64,000 bases of DNA from Variovorax ginsengisoli (GTDB taxonomy: Bacteria > Pseudomonadota > Gammaproteobacteria > Burkholderiales > Burkholderiaceae_C). This document shows, piece by piece, positions 1 to 8,084 of this stretch. The stretch lies in NCBI RefSeq assembly GCF_006438845.1, contig NZ_RCZJ01000003.1, positions 402,353-466,352 on the forward strand, written 5' to 3'. Numbering within the stretch: position 1 is the stretch's first letter; each line of letters starts with the position of its first letter. The notes under the pieces were generated by a model that saw only the letters and a program-made list of their open reading frames with translations, did not search any database and was not told the origin of the DNA. The translations under genes and the position numbers were made by a program.

Positions 1-658
1 CGATCAGCTTCTGCACCGCTTCGGTGGTCGGCACGAGCACCTTGCCACCCATGTGGCCGCACTTCTTGACGGACGCGAGTTGGTCCTCGAAATGCACGCC
101 GCCTGCCCCGGCGTTGATCATGGCCTTCATCAGTTCGAAGGCATTGAGCACGCCACCGAAGCCGGCCTCGGCGTCCGCCACGATCGGCGCGAAATAGTCG
201 ACATACCCCTTGTCGCCCGGGTTCGTTCCCTTGGACCACTGAATCTCATCGGCTCGACGGAAGGTGTTGTTGATGCGCTCCACCACCTTCGGCACGGAGT
301 CGACCGGGTACAGCGACTGGTCGGGGTACATCGACGCGTAGCCGTTGTTGTCCGCCGCCACTTGCCAGCCCGACAGGTAGATGGCCTTCACGCCGGCCTT
401 GACCTGCTGCATGGCTTGACCGCCGGTCAGCGCGCCGAGGCAATTGACATACGACTCGGTGTTCACCAGCTCCCACAGCTTCTCGGCGCCGCGACGCGCG
501 AGCGTGTGCTCGATAGGAAACGATCCGCGAAGTCGCACCACATCGGCAGCGCTGTAGCCGCGCTGAATGCCCTTCCAACGCGGATTGCTCGCCCAGTCTT
601 TTTCAAGTGCGGCAATCTGTTGTTCGCGGCTGAGTTGTTCGGTAAAGGTTTGAGGCAT
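1..658 (-). CDS. aceA: isocitrate lyase, N-terminal part (cut by window edge)
   Basis: Isocitrate lyase splits isocitrate into glyoxylate and succinate, the first step of the glyoxylate shunt, in the cytosol. The visible 219 residues begin [20 protein letters not shown] and match the family N-terminus. They carry the substrate-binding [10 protein letters not shown] stretch near residue 95 and the catalytic KKCGH motif near residue 200. The start ATG is at 658-656. The gene runs off the left edge, so its C-terminal half is not seen. A 14-bp palindrome lies about 80 bp upstream and may be its operator. The family call is secure. Confidence 0.95.
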   Translation of the reverse strand, partial: MPQTFTEQLSREQQIAALEKDWASNPRWKGIQRGYSAADVVRLRGSFPIEHTLARRGAEKLWELVNTESYVNCLGALTGGQAMQQVKAGVKAIYLSGWQVAADNNGYASMYPDQSLYPVDSVPKVVERINNTFRRADEIQWSKGTNPGDKGYVDYFAPIVADAEAGFGGVLNAFELMKAMINAGAGGVHFEDQLASVKKCGHMGGKVLVPTTEAVQKLI

Positions 659-738
659 GGTCACTCCGGACGTAGTTGAAAGTTGGTGCTTCGGCGCTGG
701 GCCTTGGCATCCACTTTATCTCTCCACTCTTGTCTTAT

Positions 739-752
739 GTCTTATATAAGAC
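739..752. promoter_or_regulatory. 14-bp palindrome upstream of aceA, possible operator
   Basis: GTCTTATATAAGAC is a perfect palindrome. It is preceded by a partial direct copy (TGTCTTAT, 731-738) in an AT-rich patch between aceA and the next gene. Position and symmetry suit a dimeric repressor, for example of the GntR type, acting on aceA. The regulator is not in the window and its identity is inference. Confidence 0.45.
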
Positions 753-897
753 TTATTTTTTTCTAAGTGAAATCAACGGTTTACGACATCTATTTCTCAA
801 TGCAATATCGACTTTCTCATATTGAGAAAATTTTGCGCAGTGCAGCAACTTTCGATTCCGTATAGCGATACGCAGTTTTGCCAATGCGGCAAGGGAA

Positions 898-1296
898 TCA
901 GCGCTTCGCCAACCAATCGCCAGACGCAATCACCTCACGACCCGCCGCCCTGGACGGATGAAGCTCGTACACCAGACAAGCCAGGTCGGCCCCAGCGACA
1001 TGCACCTGCACTTGCTTACGAAGGTATTCACCGCTCCCATCGGGCGCGACCTCCTCCAGCACATCGAGCTCGGCCTCGACCGAGGGCGTGATCCGATAGA
1101 CCTCGCCATGCACCCGCCCGCATCCGCCAAGTACCACGCCGGGATAGGTCTCGAGATCCAGAAGTGTTCCGGAAACGACAGCCATACCGACGAACACTGG
1201 GGCGGGCCGATACCGCGCGATGTCGTTGCGACCTCCGCGGCGCAAGGTGCCGTAGACGAAGACATGGCGCAGTGTGGCGTCGGCATGGGGCATCAT
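898..1296 (-). CDS. gamma-glutamylcyclotransferase-like (AIG2/GGCT fold) protein
   Basis: Small cytosolic protein of the AIG2/GGCT fold, about 132 residues. Members cyclise gamma-glutamyl amines or peptides to 5-oxoproline. The substrate-loop motif VYGTLRRGGRN lies near the N-terminus, and the acidic LDVLEEV stretch fits the catalytic Glu region. The likely start is one of two adjacent Met codons (MMPHAD). An upstream extension is possible but adds nonconserved residues and runs into the divergent exporter start at 1332. The precise substrate is unknown. Confidence 0.8.
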   Translation of the reverse strand: MMPHADATLRHVFVYGTLRRGGRNDIARYRPAPVFVGMAVVSGTLLDLETYPGVVLGGCGRVHGEVYRITPSVEAELDVLEEVAPDGSGEYLRKQVQVHVAGADLACLVYELHPSRAAGREVIASGDWLAKR

Positions 1297-1331
1297 CGAA
1301 ATCCAATCACAAGCATCGATCGCCCAGTCTA

Positions 1332-2267
1332 GTGAACCAAGCCCCCGACCCACGCCGTTTCGTCGCATACGGCTGCCTTGCGCTCAGCATGGCGCTCGTG
1401 GGCAGCTACGTGGCGCTGTCGAAGCCGCTGGTTGCCGCTTTTCCCGTGCTTCTGCTTGCGTGGCTGCGATTCGGGATTGCGGCGCTCGCCATGCCGCATT
1501 GGTTAAGGCGCCCTGCCGACGAGGCGCCGATGACGCGACGAACGCGCGGGCTCGTCTTTCTCGAATCGTTCCTCGGCAATTTCTTGTTCTCGATCTGCAT
1601 GCTGTTCGGCGTGAGCCTGACGAGCGCGGTGTCGGCTGGCGTGATCATGGCGTCCATCCCTGCGGTCGTAGCGGTGGCGAGCTGGCTCTTCTTGCGCGAA
1701 CGCATTGGGTGGCGGGTGGGCGCTGCCATCGCCTGCGCGGCCGCCGGCATAGGCCTTCTCGCGCTGTCGCCGTCGCATGCGCCGGCCGAAGCGATTGCGC
1801 CGCGCACCGCCATGCCCTGGCTCGGCAACGTGCTCGTGTTCTGCGCGGTGCTTTGCGAAGCCGCCTACGCCGTGATCGGGAAGTCGCTCACCGGCCATCT
1901 CGGCCCCAAACGAATCTCCTCGCTCATCAACCTTTGGGGCTTCGCACTGTCGACGCCGTTCGGCATTTGGTTGGCACTCAAGTTCGATTTCGCCGCCGTC
2001 GGCGCTGGCACGTGGGCACTTCTGGTTGCCTATGCGATGGCAGCGAGCATCTGGACCGTGTGGCTCTGGATGACCGGTCTGAAGCGCGTGCCTGCCGCGC
2101 AGGCTGGCGTGTTCACCGTGCTGTTGCCGGTGAGCGCCGCGCTGGTGGGCGTTCTGGTGCTCGATGAGCGTCTCGGCAGCGCGCAGATGCTGGCCTTCGG
2201 GGCGGCGTTGGCAGGCGTGGTTCTCGCGACCTGGCCGGCACGTCGCGTGGCGTCGTCGTCCAACTGA
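1332..2267 (+). CDS. EamA/DMT-family exporter
   Basis: Inner-membrane drug/metabolite exporter of about 311 residues with roughly ten hydrophobic segments in two EamA repeats, the first starting FVAYGCLALSMALVGSYVAL. The start is taken as GTG at 1332, which places the first membrane helix at the expected distance from the N-terminus; longer in-frame extensions are Arg-rich and overlap the divergent GGCT-like gene. The substrate cannot be told from sequence. It stands alone, divergent from its left neighbour. Confidence 0.85.
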   Translation: MNQAPDPRRFVAYGCLALSMALVGSYVALSKPLVAAFPVLLLAWLRFGIAALAMPHWLRRPADEAPMTRRTRGLVFLESFLGNFLFSICMLFGVSLTSAVSAGVIMASIPAVVAVASWLFLRERIGWRVGAAIACAAAGIGLLALSPSHAPAEAIAPRTAMPWLGNVLVFCAVLCEAAYAVIGKSLTGHLGPKRISSLINLWGFALSTPFGIWLALKFDFAAVGAGTWALLVAYAMAASIWTVWLWMTGLKRVPAAQAGVFTVLLPVSAALVGVLVLDERLGSAQMLAFGAALAGVVLATWPARRVASSSN

Positions 2268-2450
2268 TCGGGCCTCGGCTTGCTCACCTGGCCCGGAGTG
2301 CCCATTTTTACCTCTGGAAAAAACAACAGCGCCCAATGAAAAAGTCCTGTTTTCCCTTGGAAACACGTTTTTTCTCCTTTAGCATCCGCCTTGCCAGTGG
2401 AGACGCAGTTTTTCATTGGTGAAATGTCCAACCAAAAAAGGAAATCAACC

Positions 2451-2876
2451 ATGGCAACTGCAAAGAAGGCTCCGGCCAAGAAAGCTCCCGCGAAGACGGC
2501 CGCTCCGGCCAAGAAGATGGCAGCACCGGCAAAGAAGGCCGCTGCCCCTGCGAAGAAGACGGCACCTGCCAAGAAGGCAGCTCCGGCCAAGAAGGTTGCC
2601 ACTAAGAAGGCTGCGCCCGCCAAGAAGCGCACGCCCAACGCAGCGTTCATGAAGGCGCTGACGCCGAGCCCGGCATTGGCCGCAGTCGTCGGCTCGACGC
2701 CGCTGCCGCGCACCGCTGTCGTGAGCAAGCTGTGGGACTACATCAAGAAGAACAATCTTCAAGACAAGGCCAACAAGCGCAACATCAATGCCGATGCCAA
2801 GCTGAAGGAAATCTTCGGCAAGCCGCAGGTCTCGATGTTTGAACTTGCTGCGTTGATCGGCAAGCACGTGAAGTAA
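2451..2876 (+). CDS. SWIB/MDM2-domain protein with histone H1-like Lys/Ala tail
   Basis: 141 residues in two parts. Residues 1-65 are low complexity, built from repeated APAKK/APAKKA units like a histone H1 tail and probably binding DNA without sequence preference. Residues about 68-141 form a SWIB domain (TPLPRTAVVSKLWDYIKKNN, then a NADAKLKEIF stretch). SWIB domains are typical of eukaryotic chromatin remodellers but also occur as small bacterial proteins. ATG 2451 follows an AAAAAAGG purine run. A strong intrinsic terminator follows, so the gene is probably monocistronic. A nucleoid-associated role is inferred. Confidence 0.88.
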   Translation: MATAKKAPAKKAPAKTAAPAKKMAAPAKKAAAPAKKTAPAKKAAPAKKVATKKAAPAKKRTPNAAFMKALTPSPALAAVVGSTPLPRTAVVSKLWDYIKKNNLQDKANKRNINADAKLKEIFGKPQVSMFELAALIGKHVK

Positions 2877-2905
2877 GCGTTTGACGCCTCGTGCGTCGCG
2901 TCGAG

Positions 2906-2932
2906 AAAGCCGGCACTTGCCGGCTTTTTTTT
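2906..2932 (+). terminator. intrinsic terminator after the SWIB gene
   Basis: Hairpin with arms GCCGGC and GCCGGC around an ACTT loop, flanked by AAA and a run of eight T, 30 bp after the SWIB stop codon. Confidence 0.9.
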
Positions 2933-3023
2933 CGAGCCGAGCATGCTCGACGGACGCAGGGACGCCGCAGCGCGACATCCCGCTCCGAACATAATTCCCC
3001 GCACGGTTAGTAAAAAGCAGCCC

Positions 3024-3674
3024 ATGGCCACAACCCTCTCCAAGCCCGCGCAGCCGCCGCGATCGCGCGACGCAGACAAGTCGCAACGCAGCATCCTCGC
3101 CGCAGCGCTGGAAGAGTTCGCGCAAAGCGGTTTCGCAGGTGCACGCGTCGACCGCATCGCCGAGCAGGCTGGTGTGAACAAGCGGTTGATCTATTACTAC
3201 TTCGGCAACAAGGACGATCTGTTCCTCGCAGTGCTCGAACGGACCTACGCCGACATCCGCGCGGCCGAGCAGGCATTGCATCTGGACGCGATGGACCCGG
3301 TGGAAGCGGTACGCCAACTGGTGTCCTTCACCTGGCGTTATTACCTCGAGCATCCCGAATTCATCACGCTGCTCAACAGCGAGAACCTGCACCAGGCGGT
3401 TCATCTCAAACAGTCTGCACGCATCCAGGAGATGAACTCGCCGCTCGTGCAACTGCTGGCCGATGTGCTCGAGCGCGGACGCCAGCAGGGCCTGTTTCGA
3501 GACGGCGTCGACCCGATCCAGCTCTACATCTCGATCGCGTCGATTTGCTACTTCTACCTTTCGAACAACGCCACGCTGTCCGCCATTTTCGGCCGCGACC
3601 TGAAAGCGCCGAAAGCCCTTGCGCAGCGCCTGTCGCACATGACCGAGATGGTGCTCGGCTACGTGCTGCGCTGA
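3024..3674 (+). CDS. TetR/AcrR-family transcriptional regulator
   Basis: 216-residue one-component regulator. The N-terminal helix-turn-helix (FAGARVDRIAEQAGVNKRLIYYYFGNKDDLF, residues about 38-69) is typical of TetR proteins, and the rest is an all-helical ligand-binding and dimerisation domain. It sits directly upstream of, and in line with, a transporter and catabolic gene set. Operator-like palindromes lie 63 bp after its stop codon and again at 8013, so it is the obvious candidate to control both units. The ligand is unknown, perhaps the imported substrate or a product. Confidence 0.9.
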   Translation: MATTLSKPAQPPRSRDADKSQRSILAAALEEFAQSGFAGARVDRIAEQAGVNKRLIYYYFGNKDDLFLAVLERTYADIRAAEQALHLDAMDPVEAVRQLVSFTWRYYLEHPEFITLLNSENLHQAVHLKQSARIQEMNSPLVQLLADVLERGRQQGLFRDGVDPIQLYISIASICYFYLSNNATLSAIFGRDLKAPKALAQRLSHMTEMVLGYVLR

Positions 3675-3736
3675 CCTCTGCCTGACCCTGCGTGATTTCC
3701 CTAAGTGTCGTTGACACGGCTTCGGCACGCCCCAAC

Positions 3737-3756
3737 AATTCACCGATTGGTTACTT
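3737..3756. promoter_or_regulatory. operator-like imperfect palindrome before the ABC operon
   Basis: AATTCACCGATTGGTTACTT matches the perfect palindrome at 8013-8032 at 17 of 20 positions, with the left half-site intact and the right half degenerate. It lies about 50 bp upstream of the permease start. The likely binder is the adjacent TetR protein (3024-3674). Confidence 0.6.
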
Positions 3757-3803
3757 AGGTGCGCGGTCGGAGTGACGCGCGCGTCACCCGGAGACAACGC
3801 TCG

Positions 3804-4577
3804 ATGATTCGCAGACTTCTTCTGCACCCGGCCCTGCGCCCATTCTTTCTTGTCATCGTGCTGCTGGTGCTGTGGGACTTGGCCATACGCTTCTTCAAAA
3901 TCCCGGCGTACCTGATTCCTCCGCCACTCGAAGTCGTGAAGCAGCTGATCGCCGAATGGCCGCGGTTGCTGAGCGAAAGCTGGAAGACCACCCTTGCCAC
4001 GCTCGGCGGCTTCGGGCTCACGATCGTCATCGGCATTCCGCTGGCAATGGTGATCGCGTACTCGCGACTGATCGAGTCCTACGTCTATCCGTTGCTGGTG
4101 TTTTCACAGAGCATCCCGAAGGTCGCCATCGCGCCGCTGTTCGTGGTGTGGTTCGGCTTCGGCATCTTTCCCAAGGTGATTTCGGCTTTTCTGCTGGGCT
4201 TCTTCCCGGTGGTGGTCTCCACCGTGATGGGCTTCAAGTCGGTCGAGCCCGACATGCTCGACCTCGCCCGCTCGATGGGCGCGAGCCGCCTGCAGACCTT
4301 CTTCAAGATCAGCCTCCCGCAGGCACTGCCGGCCATCTTCAGCGGCCTGAAGGTGTCGGTCACATTGGCCGTGGTCGGTGCGGTCGTCGGCGAATTCGTC
4401 GGCTCCAACTCCGGCATCGGCTATGTGCTGCAAGTGGCCAACGGCAATTTCGACCTGCCCCTGATGTTCGCTGCGCTGGTCGTTCTGTCGAGCATCGGCG
4501 TCATTCTTTTCGTGGCCGTCGATCTCGCCGAGCGATTGATGATCCCCTGGCACGCATCGCAGCGCCAGGTGCAGTGA
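3804..4577 (+). CDS. ABC transporter permease, NitT/TauT type
   Basis: 257-residue inner-membrane permease of the nitrate/sulfonate/taurine class with about six membrane helices. The cytoplasmic coupling loop EPDMLDLARSMGASRLQTFFKISLPQALPAIFSG, given by its key residues E-A-x3-G-A-S and LPxALPxI, contacts the ATPase at 5639. Start ATG 3804 follows a GGAG Shine-Dalgarno. First gene of the operon permease, binding protein, ATPase and enolase-like enzyme, preceded by the operator-like site at 3737. Confidence 0.92.
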   Translation: MIRRLLLHPALRPFFLVIVLLVLWDLAIRFFKIPAYLIPPPLEVVKQLIAEWPRLLSESWKTTLATLGGFGLTIVIGIPLAMVIAYSRLIESYVYPLLVFSQSIPKVAIAPLFVVWFGFGIFPKVISAFLLGFFPVVVSTVMGFKSVEPDMLDLARSMGASRLQTFFKISLPQALPAIFSGLKVSVTLAVVGAVVGEFVGSNSGIGYVLQVANGNFDLPLMFAALVVLSSIGVILFVAVDLAERLMIPWHASQRQVQ

Positions 4578-4618
4578 GTTCCTGCTTCATCCACAAAGAC
4601 ACAACCGGAGACAACACC

Positions 4619-5626
4619 ATGAAGAGACTGATTCCCACACTGATCGCAGCCGCAGCCACCGCGGTCGTCATGGCCGCCACACCGGCGCATGCGCAGACCA
4701 AGGCGCCCGAGAAGGTCACGCTGATGCTGAATTGGTACCTCTACAGCGAGCACGCGCCCTTCTTTCTCGGCAAGGAGCGCGGCTTCTACGCAGAGGAAGG
4801 CATCGACCTCGAGATCCAGGAAGGCCGCGGTTCGGCGGTCACGGCACAGGCTGTGGCGGCGAAGTCGGCAACCTTCGGCTATATCGACGTGACGACCATG
4901 ATCAAGGCTGCCGCCAAGGGCGCGCCGCTCAAGTCGACCGGCGTGCTGTTCCAGGTGAGCCCGATGTCGGTGATGGGCTTCACCGACAAGAACATCAAGA
5001 CGCCGAAGGACATCGTCGGCAAGACGGTGGCGACCACGCCGGGCGATTCGATGTCGCAGATGTGGCCGCTCTTCCTGAAGGTCAACGACATCAAGCCCGA
5101 CCAGGTGAAGATCGTCTCGGGCGACGGCCAGACCAAGCTCAACGCGGTGATGAACGGCCAGGCCGACCTGCTGCTGGGCTACGTGATGGACCAGGCGATC
5201 AAGCTGCAGGACGCCACCGGCAAGCCGGTGACGCCGATCCGCTTCGCCGATTCCGGCGTGAACCAGATCAGCTCCGGAATCATCACCAACAAGAATCTGC
5301 TGACCGAGAACCCCGACCTGGTGAAGCGCTTCATGCGCGCGTCGACCAAGGCCGCGGAAGCCGCCGAGAAAAGCCCTGAGGCCGCGGTCGACGCGATGCT
5401 CAAGGCCAATGCCAAGGCGGGCGTGCGCGACACGCTCATCGTCGGCATGAAGCAGAGCGTCGCGCTGTATCACACCAAGGAAACCGCCAACCAGCGTCCC
5501 TTCCGCGTGAGCATGAAGAACGTGAACGACTCGCTCGACCTGCTGGTGCAGTACGGCGGCATGGACGCGGCCACGCGCGGCAAGCCGGAAGACTACGTGA
5601 CCCTCGACTTCCTTCCCGCGAACTGA
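4619..5626 (+). CDS. ABC transporter substrate-binding protein, NMT1/THI5-like
   Basis: 335-residue periplasmic protein. A Sec signal peptide ends near residue 25 (ATPAHAQ). The mature part has the NMT1/THI5-like fold (VTLMLNWYLYSEHAPFFLGKE), shared by solute receptors for pyrimidine precursors, riboflavin, nitrate, sulfonates and aromatic acids. It starts 41 bp after the permease with a GGAG ribosome-binding site. Context with dehydrogenase and aldolase-like genes suggests a carbon source rather than sulfur or nitrogen, but this is inference. Confidence 0.92.
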   Translation: MKRLIPTLIAAAATAVVMAATPAHAQTKAPEKVTLMLNWYLYSEHAPFFLGKERGFYAEEGIDLEIQEGRGSAVTAQAVAAKSATFGYIDVTTMIKAAAKGAPLKSTGVLFQVSPMSVMGFTDKNIKTPKDIVGKTVATTPGDSMSQMWPLFLKVNDIKPDQVKIVSGDGQTKLNAVMNGQADLLLGYVMDQAIKLQDATGKPVTPIRFADSGVNQISSGIITNKNLLTENPDLVKRFMRASTKAAEAAEKSPEAAVDAMLKANAKAGVRDTLIVGMKQSVALYHTKETANQRPFRVSMKNVNDSLDLLVQYGGMDAATRGKPEDYVTLDFLPAN

Positions 5627-5638
5627 CCTCCCGAGCCC

Positions 5639-6418
5639 ATGCCAACCGACGTCCTGATTGAAGCCCGCGGTGTCACCAAGATCTACCAGACCAAGGACGG
5701 GCCGGTCGAATCACTGAAGCCGCTCGACTTCGCCATCCGCAAGGGCGAGTTCGTCTCGGTCGTCGGACCGTCGGGCTGCGGCAAGAGCACGCTGCTGAAG
5801 ATGGTGGCGGGCCTGCTTCCGATCACTGGCGGGTCGCTCACGCTGTCGGGCAAGCCGATCAAAGGCGCGCAGAAGGACGTCGGCATCGTGTTCCAGAGCG
5901 CGGTGCTGCTGGCCTGGCGCACGGTGCTCGACAACATCCTGCTGCAGGCCGAGATCCGCCGCATGCCCATGGCGGCGGCGCGTGCGCGCGCCAGCGAACT
6001 GATCGCGATGGCAGGCCTCAGTGGCTTCGAGGGGAAGTACCCCTGGCAACTCTCAGGCGGCATGCAACAGCGCGCGTCCATTTGCCGTGCCCTGTTGCAC
6101 GACCCGAGCGTGCTACTGATGGACGAGCCTTTCGGCGCGCTCGACGCGATGACGCGCGAGAAGATGAACCTCGAGCTGCGCCGCATCTGGGCCGCGTCGG
6201 GCAAGACCGTGATGCTGATCACGCACAGCATTCCCGAAGCGGTGTACCTGTCGGACCGCGTCATCGTGATGAGCGAACGGCCGGGCTCCATTGCTGCCGT
6301 CTACGACATCGACCTGCCGCGCGAACGCCCGCTGGACATCATGGGCTCGGCCGCCTTCGGCGAGCACGCCAAGACGATTCGCGCGCACTTCTTCTCGCAA
6401 GGCATCCTCGATCATTGA
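5639..6418 (+). CDS. ABC transporter ATP-binding protein, NitT/TauT type
   Basis: 259-residue ATPase that powers import through the permease at 3804. Walker A is GPSGCGKST near residue 43, the signature LSGGMQQR near residue 139, and Walker B LLMDEPFGALDAMT near residue 159, followed by the H-loop ITHS. It lies 12 bp after the binding-protein gene and completes the transporter. Confidence 0.95.
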   Translation: MPTDVLIEARGVTKIYQTKDGPVESLKPLDFAIRKGEFVSVVGPSGCGKSTLLKMVAGLLPITGGSLTLSGKPIKGAQKDVGIVFQSAVLLAWRTVLDNILLQAEIRRMPMAAARARASELIAMAGLSGFEGKYPWQLSGGMQQRASICRALLHDPSVLLMDEPFGALDAMTREKMNLELRRIWAASGKTVMLITHSIPEAVYLSDRVIVMSERPGSIAAVYDIDLPRERPLDIMGSAAFGEHAKTIRAHFFSQGILDH

Positions 6419-6463
6419 GTGGCGCGCGCCATCGGCACGCGCTGCACGCACCGGGAAAACACC

Positions 6464-7891
6464 ATGGCCCACGCGGCGCCCCGTTTCCACGTCGACCACA
6501 TCGTTTTCACCGAGCGCGACGTGGCGTTGCGCCTGCCCTTTCGATTCGGTGCCGTCACGGTTACCGCGTGCCCGCAGGTCTACGTGCGCGCCCGCATCCG
6601 CTTCGAGGACGGCCGAACCAGCGAAGGTTGTGCGGCGGAAATGATGATCCCGAAGTGGTTCGACAAGAACCCGGCGCTGTCGAACGCACAGAACTTCGAA
6701 CAGCTGCGCCAGGCGCTGCGCAATGCGCGCGAGGCCTACACCACGTCCGGCGCGGCGCAATGCGCGTGGGACCATTTCGCTGAGCATTACGAGGATGTGC
6801 TGGCGATGGGCTTGCGTCAGGGGCTGCTGCCGCTGGTGGCCAGCTACGGGCCCGCACTGATCGACCGCGCCGTGCTCGATGCCGTGTGCCTGCACCTGGG
6901 CTGCAGCTTCGGCGATGCGATGGCCCGCAACGTCGCCGGCATCGACCTGGCGCGCCATGACTTGGCGCCGGACCTGAGCGGCTTCGACCTCGACGCGTTC
7001 CTGGCGCTGCCCCGCGGACGCACGTCGATCGCCGCACGCCACACCGTCGGACTGGCCGATGCGATCCGCGAGGCCGATCTCGGTGATGTCGACCCGCACG
7101 ACGGATTGCCCGCATCGCTCGAAGGCGCCATCGCGCGCTACGGCCACCGCCATTTCAAGCTCAAGCTGTCGGGCGACACGCGTGCCGACATCGATCGTCT
7201 GGCACGCATCGCCGAAGTGATCGACCCGCACGCAGAGTTGATCACGCTCGACGGCAACGAGCAGTACGCCGACGTGGCGGACTTCTCGCAATTCCTCGAT
7301 GCCTTTCTCGCAGCGCCGCAGCTGCGAGCGCTGGCCGCGAAGACCGTTTTCATCGAACAGCCGATCCGGCGCGCGCATGCGCTCGAGCGCGACGTGCGCT
7401 CGGTCGCTGCACGCATGCCGCTGCTGATCGACGAGTCCGACGCCACGCTGGACAGCTTCATGCAGGCCCGAGCGCTCGGCTACACCGGCGTGTCGAGCAA
7501 GAGCTGCAAGGGCTTCTACAAATCGATCGTCAACGCGGCGCGCTGTGCACAAGCCCGCGCGCGTGGAGAGCCTCTGTTCCTGTCGGGAGAGGACCTCACG
7601 ATGCAGGCGGGTGTCGGGCTCCAGCAGGACCTGGCGCTCGTCGCGTGGTTGGGCCTCGACCACGTCGAGCGCAACGGTCACCACTACGTCGACGGCATGG
7701 CCGCGCTGCCGGTGGGCGAGCGGCGCGCGTTCGCGGCGCTTCATCCCACGCTCTACGCGCACAGCGACGAAGCGGTGCGCTTAAGGATCGTCGACGGACA
7801 AATCGATCTGTCGTCGTCGAATGCAATCGGGTTCGCAACCGGGCGCGTCGGCGCAGCCATTCAATGGGACGCCATGGGCGCCGCTTACTGA
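6464..7891 (+). CDS. enolase-superfamily (mandelate racemase/muconate lactonising-like) protein
   Basis: 475-residue cytosolic protein. The C-terminal barrel keeps the superfamily signature: KLK (K232, K234) as general base, Mg ligands D263 (LDGNE), E298 (FIEQP) and D323/E324 (IDES), and K346 on a later strand. Members abstract a proton alpha to a carboxylate and act as dehydratases, epimerases or cycloisomerases. At 475 residues it is longer than usual (about 370-400) and diverges from well-known subgroups. It follows the ABC genes by 45 bp, so the imported compound or a breakdown product is probably a carboxylate. The specific reaction is unknown. Confidence 0.75.
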   Translation: MAHAAPRFHVDHIVFTERDVALRLPFRFGAVTVTACPQVYVRARIRFEDGRTSEGCAAEMMIPKWFDKNPALSNAQNFEQLRQALRNAREAYTTSGAAQCAWDHFAEHYEDVLAMGLRQGLLPLVASYGPALIDRAVLDAVCLHLGCSFGDAMARNVAGIDLARHDLAPDLSGFDLDAFLALPRGRTSIAARHTVGLADAIREADLGDVDPHDGLPASLEGAIARYGHRHFKLKLSGDTRADIDRLARIAEVIDPHAELITLDGNEQYADVADFSQFLDAFLAAPQLRALAAKTVFIEQPIRRAHALERDVRSVAARMPLLIDESDATLDSFMQARALGYTGVSSKSCKGFYKSIVNAARCAQARARGEPLFLSGEDLTMQAGVGLQQDLALVAWLGLDHVERNGHHYVDGMAALPVGERRAFAALHPTLYAHSDEAVRLRIVDGQIDLSSSNAIGFATGRVGAAIQWDAMGAAY

Positions 7892-8012
7892 CGACGCTCA
7901 GAACGCGCCGGTCCGCGCCTCCCGCGGACATCGGGAAAATCGGGGAAATCCCTGAGTAAGACCTCCGTCACGCGGATTGACCGCCTGCCCCTGCGGCTGG
8001 AAAATCGCTGTC

Positions 8013-8032
8013 AATTCACCAATTGGTGAATT
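8013..8032. promoter_or_regulatory. perfect 20-bp palindromic operator before the Bug/dehydrogenase unit
   Basis: AATTCACCAATTGGTGAATT is a perfect inverted repeat 52 bp upstream of the Bug receptor start. A degenerate copy occurs at 3737-3756. The pairing strongly suggests one repressor controls both units, the nearby TetR protein being the best candidate. Confidence 0.75.
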
Positions 8033-8084
8033 AAAGAGTCAGCCAGCGCCCATGCAGGTGCGCCAGAACCCAACGGAGACATTC

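Noticed and set aside
2268..2450. TGTTTTCC-CTT-GGAAACA region before the SWIB gene
   Set aside because: Short, imperfect inverted repeat in a generally AT-rich leader; no regulator or pattern supports it.
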